6,979 nucleotides of DNA from JAGTRI01 sp964580405 (GTDB lineage: Archaea > Thermoproteota > Bathyarchaeia > Bathyarchaeales > DTEX01), in contig CAZOKM010000090.1 in assembly GCA_964580405.1 (NCBI GenBank), positions 1-6,979 on the forward strand, in the 5' to 3' direction. Each line of letters starts with the position of its first letter. Position 1 is the stretch's first letter. This document shows positions 1-5,352 of this stretch, piece by piece. Under the pieces are notes generated by a model. It was not told the origin of the DNA and ran no database searches. It saw only the letters and a list, made by a program, of their open reading frames with translations. The position numbers and the translations under genes are program-made.

Positions 1-1
1 G

Positions 2-451
2 GGATGCCGCCCGGACATCGGAGCTCCTGAAAACGTTCTCATAGGAGCGCGCGTCCCCGAATGGTTCATCTACACGTTCACCACGGGGGCGAGGTTCTGG
101 ACGCAGAAGCACAGGACGGGAGGCATCGACGAGAGGAGGAGGATAACGATCCATCTGCTGAAGCCTGTGGGCGGGAGGAGGAACAACACCGAAGTCGATA
201 GGGTTTGGGAGGTGACGCCGAGCGTTTTCGCTAACCCCATCACGTATGTGCTCGAATGCAAGTGGGGATTAGTGAAGAAGAAGTACGTGAACGACTTTTT
301 CGAGGTGCTGAGGTGGAGCAAGGAGTTCGGAGTCGACGCACCCGAGGGCCGGCAGGTGAGGCATGTCGTTCTGGGCGTGTTCGCTGCTAGCTCGTTCGAC
401 CCTAAGGAGACTGTTGTGATAAACGACGAGCCAGTCAGCCTGGCGTCATAG
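2..451 (+). CDS. Restriction-endonuclease-like protein, 5' partial, N-terminal portion up to an in-frame TAG
   Basis: The frame is open from the left edge, so the start lies outside the window; the GTG at 167 is internal. The visible part holds a segment reading TYVLECKWGL, with Glu at 254-256 and Lys at 260-262. This E-x-K pattern on a hydrophobic strand is typical of PD-(D/E)XK nucleases. It is followed by a helix-like stretch and a strand (VRHVVLGVFAASSF), the usual core order. A nuclease role is inference from this short motif; the upstream acidic residue of the motif cannot be fixed. The frame stops at TAG 449-451, yet the same frame stays open to 689 and reads on naturally as AARMNIQLLKAADF. 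The two parts are therefore probably one gene broken by a point mutation. No family name can be given with confidence. Confidence 0.6.
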   Translation, partial: GCRPDIGAPENVLIGARVPEWFIYTFTTGARFWTQKHRTGGIDERRRITIHLLKPVGGRRNNTEVDRVWEVTPSVFANPITYVLECKWGLVKKKYVNDFFEVLRWSKEFGVDAPEGRQVRHVVLGVFAASSFDPKETVVINDEPVSLAS

Positions 452-460
452 GCGGCAAGG

Positions 461-691
461 ATGAACATACAACTGCTGAAAGCCGCGGACTTTAACGAGA
501 AGCTACATGAGCGCGGGGCGGATAACGACGTTACCGTGCAGCGTATCTGCCGAGTTGCTAAGGATGAGACACAAGTAAGGGTTGTGTTGGAAGCTGTGTG
601 GAAGGAACCCGCGAAGGCCGATGAGCTGTTGGTTCGAATAGCCATGGAGAACGGGAAGCTGTTCGAGTTTGAGAAGATGCTTGAAGGATAG
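461..691 (+). CDS. C-terminal portion of the same nuclease-like protein, after the in-frame TAG
   Basis: This 76-residue stretch starts at the first ATG after the TAG and is in the same reading frame as the upstream part, with only three codons (GCG GCA AGG) between. There is no usable ribosome binding site: the purine run AAGG abuts the ATG directly. It begins with a strand-like IQLLKAADF and ends with charged helical sequence (ENGKLFEFEKMLEG), which suits the end of a larger protein better than a free-standing small one. It may be untranslated, translated by re-initiation, or joined to the first part by TAG readthrough. The final stop is also TAG, which argues against TAG being routinely decoded as an amino acid here. 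It could be annotated with 2-451 as one pseudogene. Confidence 0.55.
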   Translation: MNIQLLKAADFNEKLHERGADNDVTVQRICRVAKDETQVRVVLEAVWKEPAKADELLVRIAMENGKLFEFEKMLEG

Positions 692-726
692 TACTGTGAT
701 TTTATACTCTACGATTTCTAAAAATA

Positions 727-738
727 TCTTGTACAAGA
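727..738. promoter_or_regulatory. 12-bp perfect palindrome upstream of the AbiE operon
   Basis: TCTTGTACAAGA reads identically on both strands. It lies about 36 nt after the end of the nuclease-like gene and about 110 nt before the AbiEi start. It could be a binding site for a dimeric regulator, but no protein can be assigned. Confidence 0.35.
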
Positions 739-787
739 ACTTATTTGGCAACAACCGTTAACTATTTATAGATATAATCACATTTTA

Positions 788-797
788 TGTATAAAAA
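788..797 (+). promoter_or_regulatory. TATA box of the AbiE operon
   Basis: TGTATAAAAA fits an archaeal TATA box. With the usual 25-nt spacing, transcription would begin near 818-822, leaving a leader of about 25 nt before the ATG at 846. A second A/T-rich candidate lies at 763-778 and could be an alternative. Confidence 0.5.
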
Positions 798-815
798 GTA
801 ACAGAAGCTGTTACT
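797..815. promoter_or_regulatory. Inverted-repeat operator candidate, AbiEi autoregulation
   Basis: AGTAACAGAAGCTGTTACT is a perfect inverted repeat: 8-bp arms at 797-804 and 808-815 with a 3-nt centre. It begins at the last base of the TATA box and ends just before the expected transcription start, the position where archaeal repressors commonly block the transcription machinery. Characterised AbiEi antitoxins bind inverted repeats in their own promoter and repress the operon. Assigning this site to AbiEi is inference from that knowledge and from position. Confidence 0.55.
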
Positions 816-833
816 AAATCGACGTTAAATATA

Positions 834-841
834 AGGGGTGG
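834..841 (+). promoter_or_regulatory. Ribosome binding site of abiEi
   Basis: AGGGGTGG lies 4 nt before the ATG at 846 and matches the archaeal GGTG-type Shine-Dalgarno sequence. It fixes the start of the AbiEi gene. Confidence 0.55.
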
Positions 842-845
842 AACC

Positions 846-1694
846 ATGAGTGGAAACGCTGACCTTCACGCGCATTTCTATGTACGTCAGCCCCTGTCAG
901 GTATCGAGAGCACCCTCTTCTCTCGCTTAGCCGAGGAGGGGATAAATATCTTCACGATAAAGGATGTGGAGGGTAAACTCGGCAAGCCCTACAATAACGC
1001 GAAGGCCATCGTCAACCGGCTAGTGAAGAAGAGATGGGCAGTTCGCCTGACCGGGGGTAAATACCTTGTCATACCCTTTGAGGCGGGTGTAAGAGCCGAG
1101 TACAGTGAACACGAGTTCATAATAGCATCGCATCTTGTGGAGCCTTATTATATTGGATATTGGAGCGCACTAAACTACCATGGATTTACAGAGCAGGTAC
1201 CCCGCACCGTCTTTGTCGCAACCACCAGCCGAGTCGGGAAAAGAAAGATACTCGACACTAACTATCGTTTCATTACACTGACAGACAGGAAGTTTTTCGG
1301 TCACCAACCCGAGCTGGTCGGGAACGCCAAGGTGAACGTCTCAGATGCAGAGAAGACCGTCGTGGACTGCCTCGACCACCCCGAGTACTGCGGCGGGCTG
1401 GAAGAGATCGTAAAAGCGCTGCGGAATGGGCGTGATGAGCTTTCTTTGGAGAAAATGGTCGCGTATGCGCAGAAGATGGGTAACAGTGCCATCCTGAAGA
1501 GGCTCGGCTTTCTTATCGAACTCTTGGGAATCGAGCACTCAAAGGAGTTCATAAACTCGGTTCTGAATGATGTTAAGAAAGGATACAGCCTTCTCGACCC
1601 CGTGGAGGAACATGGCGGCTGGTACTTGGCTAGGTGGGGACTCCAAGTGAACATCTCAGAAAATAGGCTGCGTGAGTGGAAGGGATACGAATGA
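846..1694 (+). CDS. abiEi: AbiEi-type antitoxin / transcriptional regulator of a type IV toxin-antitoxin system
   Basis: The 282-residue protein has the AbiEi layout. An N-terminal winged-helix region (about residues 30-78, including FTIKDVEGKLGKPYNNAK and the wing-like RLTGGKYLVIPF) is followed by the antitoxin domain. That domain carries two family signatures: YYIGYWSALNYHGF then VPRTVFVAT at about 101-126, and VSDAEKTVVDCLDHPEYCGG at about 165-184. In known AbiE systems the antitoxin counteracts AbiEii without a stable complex and represses its own promoter. The order antitoxin-toxin and the ATGA overlap with the next gene support this call. The start at 846 is backed by a strong Shine-Dalgarno site. 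The perfect inverted repeat at 797-815 is the obvious candidate operator. The gene appears intact. Confidence 0.85.
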   Translation: MSGNADLHAHFYVRQPLSGIESTLFSRLAEEGINIFTIKDVEGKLGKPYNNAKAIVNRLVKKRWAVRLTGGKYLVIPFEAGVRAEYSEHEFIIASHLVEPYYIGYWSALNYHGFTEQVPRTVFVATTSRVGKRKILDTNYRFITLTDRKFFGHQPELVGNAKVNVSDAEKTVVDCLDHPEYCGGLEEIVKALRNGRDELSLEKMVAYAQKMGNSAILKRLGFLIELLGIEHSKEFINSVLNDVKKGYSLLDPVEEHGGWYLARWGLQVNISENRLREWKGYE

Positions 1695-2485
1695 TATCGG
1701 CCGAGGCGTTGCGGAGGATTGCACGGAGGCAGGGAATCGGCGTCGGGTGGGCTGAGAAGGATTATGTGATCTCGTGGTTCCTCAAGGAGCTGTACGAGAA
1801 CAACTGCCTCAAGGAGGTATTAGTGTTCAAGGGCGGCACAGCCTTAAAGAAGGTCTACTTCTCCGAGACATGGCGTCTGTCGCACGATCTCGACTTTACG
1901 ACTATCGCCGAACTGGATTCAGAGACTGTGAGACGGTGCTTGGAAGAGGTTTTTACAGCCATTGCTCAGAAAAGTGGCCTAGCCCTCAGCCTCAGCTCGT
2001 TCCGGGCCATTAGAGGCGGGCTGGACGCGAAAATCCAATTCGCGGGTCCGCTTGTGCATAGGAACCAGCTCAGTCTTGATATTACATTTAACGAAAAGCT
2101 AGTGACCGAGCCGGAGTGGAATGCTGCAAGGACAGATTACCCTGATGTGCCGGTTATAAAAATTAAGGTGTATTCGCTTAAGGAGATCTTGGTTGAGAAG
2201 ATACGTAGCATCATGCAGCGAGGGAAGAGCAGGGACTATTACGATGTCTGGAAGCTGTTAATGGAGAACGAGTTCGACATGGTGGCGATCGAGGCGCTTC
2301 TTGTGGAAAAATGCCTTACAAAAGATATAGAGTATGATCCTAGTCTCATCTTTGACGATGAGCGTCTGGGAGAAACTGGAAGGTATTGGCAGAGCGCTTT
2401 GGGTGAGCTGGTTCGTGAACTCCCCGAGTTCGAGAAAGTGGTCTCAGAGCTGAGGGAAAAGCTAGGTTCATTGAATAAAGAGTAA
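1691..2485 (+). CDS. abiEii: AbiEii-type nucleotidyltransferase toxin (AbiEii/AbiGii family)
   Basis: The 264-residue protein has the diagnostic motifs of AbiEii (DUF1814) nucleotidyltransferases. KGGTAL at residues 47-52 is the nucleotide-binding motif and SHDLDF at 64-69 holds the paired metal-binding aspartates Asp66 and Asp68. A third candidate aspartate lies in LDIT (Asp130), Lys170 lies in VEKIRSIMQRGKSR, and RDYYDVW is at 181-187. Known members transfer nucleotides to tRNA and related targets, halting growth and blocking phage. ATG 1691 is chosen over the in-frame GTG at 1676 because it gives the ATGA overlap with the abiEi stop and has purine-rich GGAAGGGA upstream. All key residues are present, so it is probably active. 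The RNA target in this organism is unknown. Confidence 0.87.
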   Translation: MISAEALRRIARRQGIGVGWAEKDYVISWFLKELYENNCLKEVLVFKGGTALKKVYFSETWRLSHDLDFTTIAELDSETVRRCLEEVFTAIAQKSGLALSLSSFRAIRGGLDAKIQFAGPLVHRNQLSLDITFNEKLVTEPEWNAARTDYPDVPVIKIKVYSLKEILVEKIRSIMQRGKSRDYYDVWKLLMENEFDMVAIEALLVEKCLTKDIEYDPSLIFDDERLGETGRYWQSALGELVRELPEFEKVVSELREKLGSLNKE

Positions 2486-2490
2486 ACAAC

Positions 2491-2815
2491 ATGTCAGAAG
2501 AAACATTTATTAAATATTATTGCTCATTTTTTCATTATGAACATAAATCCTGAATCTGCATTAAAAAATGGTTGAAGGATACATCAGTAAAGTAGACGCA
2601 TTAATAAAAAAGAAGTATTCTGATGGCGAGGATGAGAAGCGGGAATTGGACACGTCGATACAGAACTTCATTAGAACGACGTTCGTCGATGGAGAGAAGA
2701 AGCTTGGCGATTATCGAAGCTCTGTTCATTTTTACGTCGGGATTTTAGGTCGTGAAGATACGGAACAGGAGAAACAAGAAGATTATGTATCACGATTGAA
2801 AACCATTAGGAACCA
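2491..2815 (+). pseudogene. Frameshifted and truncated hypothetical gene remnant downstream of abiEii
   Basis: Three short frames seem to form one broken gene. An ATG 5 nt after the abiEii stop gives about 20 residues (MSEETFIKYYCSFFHYEHKS). The second frame then contributes NINPESALK around 2540-2563, and the frame from ATG 2568 continues with VEGYISKVDALIKKKYSDG and further charged helical sequence to about RLKTIRNHL. Two shifts would be needed, one near 2546-2552 and one at the A run 2563-2568. After about 2815 the frame enters unrelated G+C-rich DNA and becomes serine-rich nonsense antisense to another coding remnant, so the 3' end is lost. The predicted protein looks soluble, lysine-rich and alpha-helical. 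No family is recognised. A real small gene starting at 2568 is the alternative. Confidence 0.45.
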
Positions 2816-3345
2816 CCTGTCCGCATCGTGTATTTCGACGACCAGCCCGCGCATTTCCTCGTCGAGCCATTCAAGCTCGTCCAGCTCAAAGTCGTCAAGC
2901 GGCTCGGGTTCGGGTTCCGGAGGCTTAGGCTTGACGTCCTCGGCGCTCTTCTCGATGTCCTGCTTTGTGTCCGTAAGCGGAGCCTCACCGTTGTCTGCTG
3001 AGGCTTCTTTTAACTCCATTGGCTGTTCGTCAGGCGGATTGGTCTTCAACGCGTTCTCGATCGCGTTCGACTCTACATCCAGCTTGGCCAACACCTGCTC
3101 GACAAGCCGGTCGTCCACCTTCTGCTCCAGCCGCTTCAGAAGCTCTTCGACGTCCGGCTCGGTCTTCGGCTGCACGTAATGTGGGTACTGCCGTATGCTG
3201 TCCCTGTAACCAGTGTCATACGGCTGACGTTTTGGAATGAAGGACGCACTGCTACCCCGCCCTTGGCAGGCCTAAAACTATACTGTGGGGGTCCTCTAAA
3301 ACCTGAGGAGCTGTGGTAACCTCCCATACCTCCTAAACCACGTCT
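2816..3345 (-). pseudogene. Truncated, frameshifted gene for an acidic, proline-rich hypothetical protein
   Basis: On the minus strand an open frame below GTG 3175 encodes EPDVEELLKRLEQKVDD, a predicted coiled helix. It continues through an acidic linker with a PPEPEPEP run to the segment DDFELDELEWLDEEMRGLVV. The same frame stays open upstream to about 3271 and includes IPKRQPYDTGYRDSIRQYPH. A second frame above about 3250 encodes a Gly/Arg/Ser-rich lead (RRGLGGMGGYHSSSGFRG, then FRPAKGGVAV). Joining them needs one frameshift at about 3235-3262 and gives a coherent low-complexity N-terminus followed by an acidic helical body. The other end is cut at about 2815, where reading runs into the neighbouring remnant. 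No function is recognised. A functional gene starting at GTG 3175 is less likely because its C-terminus crosses the junction. Confidence 0.4.
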
Positions 3346-3393
3346 AGGTTGCCTCTAGTCTGTCGTGATCGTATACCTGGTCTTTTAATCTCA

Positions 3394-3446
3394 CACAATC
3401 ACTTTGTCCCTTCTGTTGGCTTATCCGTCAGGGACGCGTGATTGTG
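3394..3446. repeat. Stem-loop A of a nested inverted-repeat array
   Basis: CACAATCAC (3394-3402) and GTGATTGTG (3438-3446) are perfect complements. Inside them GTCCC (3406-3410) and GGGAC (3431-3435) pair again, leaving a 20-nt loop and a small internal loop. The nested pairing makes a folded RNA or a structured DNA site more likely than chance. Confidence 0.55.
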
Positions 3447-3473
3447 CCGTAAAGCCCTAAAACTGACCTTATG

Positions 3474-3556
3474 CACAATCGCGTGGCCTACCGGGCCGGG
3501 TTTACCCTTGGATTCGCCTTGGATTTGACCTATCCGCCGTAGGCCCTGTGATTGTG
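3474..3556. repeat. Stem-loop B of a nested inverted-repeat array
   Basis: CACAATCGC (3474-3482) pairs with GTGATTGTG (3548-3556), with one G-T wobble. Inside, GGCCTAC (3485-3491) pairs perfectly with GTAGGCC (3539-3545), separated from the outer stem by 2 nt on each side. The loop holds GGGTTTACCC and two copies of CCTTGGATT (3506-3514 and 3517-3525). Its outer arms are the same motif as in stem-loop A, and 27 nt separate the two. Confidence 0.55.
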
Positions 3557-3583
3557 GTTATGGGCCTCGGCCGAACCGAGACG

Positions 3584-3592
3584 CATAATCGC
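3584..3592. repeat. Fifth motif copy, possibly half of a third stem-loop
   Basis: CATAATCGC matches the 5' arm of stem-loops A and B with small changes and starts exactly 27 nt after stem-loop B, the same linker as between A and B. No 3' partner follows in the A+T-rich sequence after about 3600, so a third unit may be truncated here. It can also pair, with wobbles, with the motif at 3548-3556, around a small CTCGG/CCGAG hairpin. Confidence 0.4.
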
Positions 3593-3682
3593 GGGTCTAA
3601 CTGGCAGATAAGATATTCCGATTCTTCCTTTATTGTTCAGTTATTAAATTGATTTGTATATTGAAGCATCTAAATTGATAGG

Positions 3683-3692
3683 GAATATAAAG
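3683..3692 (+). promoter_or_regulatory. TATA box of the hypothetical gene at 3717
   Basis: The region GGGAATATAAAGAC has a purine-rich lead followed by an archaeal TATA box. With standard spacing, transcription would begin at about 3712-3717, at the GTG start itself, predicting a leaderless mRNA. Confidence 0.45.
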
Positions 3693-3716
3693 ACTGGAGT
3701 ATAAACGAAATAATAG

Positions 3717-4127
3717 GTGTTTAACATTATAGCCACTGCAGCATTCGCCTATATTTCTAAAACGGAAAACGAATTGAAAGAATTTGTAGATAAAAATAGA
3801 AACAGAATAGACGAAAAACTGCTAGTCACATACTATGCTTCGCCCACTCTTGCCAGCTTAGGGGATTTCCGGTACCCACCACCTTTTAGATTTTCAGTTC
3901 CAACGGATGTTTTCACGTTATTGACCAAATTGAGCTACCTTGATTTTCAGATAATCGAAAACCACTCCGACCCTAAGGCATGCTTGGCGGTAGACGCGAA
4001 ATACCCCGAAAAAGCTGCTTCGAGCTTAGGACAGTTGCTAGACGAAAACCGGCATGCAATCATTTACACTGATAATGAGTTCTATGGCATGGATGAGGAT
4101 GAAATGATTAAAGAGGATTTGGATTAA
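3717..4127 (+). CDS. Unrecognised small protein, 3' end replaced by the IS element
   Basis: The 136-residue protein starts at GTG 3717, directly preceded by in-frame TAA and TAG, so no earlier start exists. The TATA box at about 3683-3692 suits a leaderless message. The N-terminus has a short hydrophobic patch (FNIIATAAFAYI), then a charged helix (ENELKEFVDKNRNRIDEK) and mixed alpha/beta sequence with a PPPFRFSVP segment and an acidic end (GMDEDEMI). No family or catalytic motif is recognised. The last five residues, KEDLD, and the stop are supplied by the left end of the IS. Removing the IS and one TA restores a frame that continues NLLSSGCGAKNTF and stops at TAG 5383-5385, for 144 residues in all. 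The loss is small, so the product may still be stable. Confidence 0.6.
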   Translation: MFNIIATAAFAYISKTENELKEFVDKNRNRIDEKLLVTYYASPTLASLGDFRYPPPFRFSVPTDVFTLLTKLSYLDFQIIENHSDPKACLAVDAKYPEKAASSLGQLLDENRHAIIYTDNEFYGMDEDEMIKEDLD

Positions 4128-4131
4128 CCTC
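4112..4131. repeat. Left terminal inverted repeat of the IS5-family element
   Basis: This 20-bp end matches the complement of 5322-5341 at 19 of 20 positions, the mismatch being G4122. The stop codon of the interrupted host gene (TAA, 4125-4127) lies within it. Confidence 0.8.
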
Positions 4132-4185
4132 TGATTTTACTCCCCCTCGGTTAAGCTTAAAGATCAGGATCGATAGAGACACCAC

Positions 4186-5118
4186 ATGGACTCCTTCACA
4201 TCATATATCCTCCGCCAAGCCTACGAGAAGGTCAGCCGACTCGGCGACAGACTCGCCAAGATAGACAAACAGATCGACTGGGAACGGTTTCGACCCATAA
4301 TCAAGGCCATGTACACCAACGACACCCCGCAGGGAGGACGACCCAACACCGACGAGGTGGTGATGGTGAAGCTCCTCGTCCTCCAGCAGTGGTACGGGCT
4401 CAGCGACCCTGAGCTGGAGAGGCAGGCCTCGGACAGGATCAGCTTCCAGCGCTTCCTCGGCTTCCCGGAGCAGCCGCCGGACTACTCGACGGTCTGGCAG
4501 TTCCGGGAACGCCTCGCCGCCACCCGCACCGACGAGCTGGTGTGGGCGGAGCTGCAGAGGCAGCTAGACGAGAAGGGCCTCCGGGTCCGTAAGGGCGTCG
4601 CCCAGGATGCGAGCTTCATCGAGGCGGACCCGGGTCCGTCGGGGAAGCCGCGTGGGGATGGGGCGGTGACCAGGAGGAGCCGGGATGGTGACTGGGCGAA
4701 GAGGCTGAAGGGGTCAGTGTTCGGGTATAAGCTGCACGTTAAGACGGACCTCGACCTGGGTCTCATTCGGGCGGTGGAGACATCGTCGGCGTCGGTGCAC
4801 GACAGCCGCGTGGACCTGTCGGAGCCGGGTGAGGTGGTTTACCGGGATAAGGGGTACTTCGGCGTGGAGCCTCGGGGCTGGGATGCTACGATGAGACGTG
4901 GAGTGAGGAGTCATCCTCTCGGTGAGCTGGATAAGAGCAGGAACCGGCGGATCGGGTTGAAGCGTAGGCCCGTGGAGCGGGTGTTTGCTGTCATTAAGTG
5001 CGTGTTTCATGGCGGGCGGGTGCTTGTGACTAGTCTTCCTAGGGTTCGGGTGAAGCTGGTGTTCTCTTGTCTGTGTTTTAACCTGCTGCAGCTGTGTTCG
5101 CTGGGCGTCTGTTCGTAG
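4186..5118 (+). CDS. IS5-family DDE transposase
   Basis: The 310-residue protein has the arrangement of IS5-type transposases. The N-terminal domain holds GGRPNTDEVVMVKLLVLQQW at 50-69, then SDRISFQRFLGF and DYSTVWQFRERL at 99-110. The DDE catalytic domain follows. The three acidic residues can be placed: Asp141 in VAQDASFIEAD, Asp221 in YRDKGYFG, and Glu264 in RRPVERVFAVIK with the usual following basic residue. FGYKLHV at 179-185 is also typical. It cuts and joins DNA at the terminal repeats of its element. Length is normal for the family and no frameshift is visible. ATG 4186 follows a TATA-like TTAAGCTTAAAG at about 4152-4163, so the message would have almost no leader. Its G+C-rich composition differs from the A+T-rich gene it interrupts. 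Confidence 0.9.
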   Translation: MDSFTSYILRQAYEKVSRLGDRLAKIDKQIDWERFRPIIKAMYTNDTPQGGRPNTDEVVMVKLLVLQQWYGLSDPELERQASDRISFQRFLGFPEQPPDYSTVWQFRERLAATRTDELVWAELQRQLDEKGLRVRKGVAQDASFIEADPGPSGKPRGDGAVTRRSRDGDWAKRLKGSVFGYKLHVKTDLDLGLIRAVETSSASVHDSRVDLSEPGEVVYRDKGYFGVEPRGWDATMRRGVRSHPLGELDKSRNRRIGLKRRPVERVFAVIKCVFHGGRVLVTSLPRVRVKLVFSCLCFNLLQLCSLGVCS

Positions 5119-5321
5119 CGTGAGCCGTGGATCTCTGCGGGGAGGAGGCGGGTAAGGGGTGTTTGGGGGTGATTAGAGTGTTTTCTGGGGGTTTTGGCTG
5201 GTTTTTCTCGGTGTTTTGGCTGCTGCTTGGGTGTCTGGGGTGGGTTTTAGGGGGCGTTGATGGTTTTTAGGTGTCATTGTAACTTGTTTGGTGGTTAATT
5301 CGATGGGTACAGACAGAAAAC
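5119..5321 (+). other. G/T-rich non-coding tail of the IS with two G-quadruplex motifs
   Basis: Between the transposase stop and the right terminal repeat lies about 200 bp without a plausible gene. The plus strand is strongly G- and T-biased. Two stretches fit the four-run quadruplex pattern: 5139-5169 (runs of 4, 3, 4 and 5 G) and 5229-5254 (runs of 3, 4, 3 and 5 G). GTTTTGGCTG occurs twice, at 5191-5200 and 5213-5222. Similar elements usually have only short non-coding ends, so this tail is unusual. Its role is unknown. Confidence 0.5.
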
Positions 5322-5341
5322 GAGGTTAATACAAATCCTCT
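5322..5341. repeat. Right terminal inverted repeat of the IS5-family element
   Basis: This end is the inverted partner of 4112-4131. It reads GAGGTTAATACAAATCCTCT on the plus strand and lies about 200 bp beyond the transposase stop. Confidence 0.8.
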
Positions 5342-5352
5342 ATAATCTTTTA

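Larger units (their letters stand above)
3328..3716. other. Non-coding stretch between gene remnants
   Basis: No convincing coding frame runs through this stretch on either strand. It changes from G+C-rich (up to about 3600) to A+T-rich (3601-3716). The G+C-rich part holds the stem-loop array. A degenerate extra copy of the motif, GTGATCGTA, lies at 3365-3373. The A+T-rich part holds the promoter of the gene at 3717. Confidence 0.5.
4111..5342 (+). mobile_element. IS5-family insertion sequence, about 1.23 kb
   Basis: The boundaries come from terminal inverted repeats. The left end 4112-4131 reads AGAGGATTTGGATTAACCTC and the right end 5322-5341 is its complement with one mismatch. Flanking TA at 4109-4110 and at 5343-5344 is consistent with a TA target duplication in an original GATTAATC. 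One transposase gene fills most of the element, followed by about 200 bp of G/T-rich non-coding DNA. The repeats and the transposase catalytic residues are intact, so the copy may be recent and mobile. The exact ends are uncertain by one or two bases, because the flanks GATTA and TAATC extend the symmetry. Confidence 0.8.

Noticed and set aside
449..451. Pyrrolysine codon as the firm explanation of the in-frame TAG
   Set aside because: The same gene, the transposase and the rebuilt 3717 gene all end in TAG, and no Pyl machinery is visible in the window. It is kept only as a possibility.
70..645. Minus-strand 191-residue frame opposite the nuclease-like gene
   Set aside because: Its serine/threonine/leucine-rich composition is typical of an antisense shadow. 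The plus-strand frame carries protein-like sequence. Its being open over the TAG follows simply from the codons opposite.
1676..1690. GTG 1676 as start of abiEii
   Set aside because: ATG 1691 gives the standard 4-nt overlap with abiEi and better spacing from the purine-rich site.
2816..3179. Plus-strand serine-rich extension of the frame starting at 2568
   Set aside because: The serine and SGSGSG runs are the antisense of the minus-strand PE-rich acidic coding sequence. Only the part before about 2815 looks like real protein.
3394..3592. CRISPR array
   Set aside because: The repeats are only 9 bp, alternate in orientation and flank self-complementary sequence. CRISPR repeats are longer and all in one direction.
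5156..5180. GGGGGTGATTAGAG near 5165-5178 as the right IS end
   Set aside because: It resembles the sequence at 4129-4145 only with gaps. The 5322-5341 repeat matches the left end at 19 of 20 positions without gaps.
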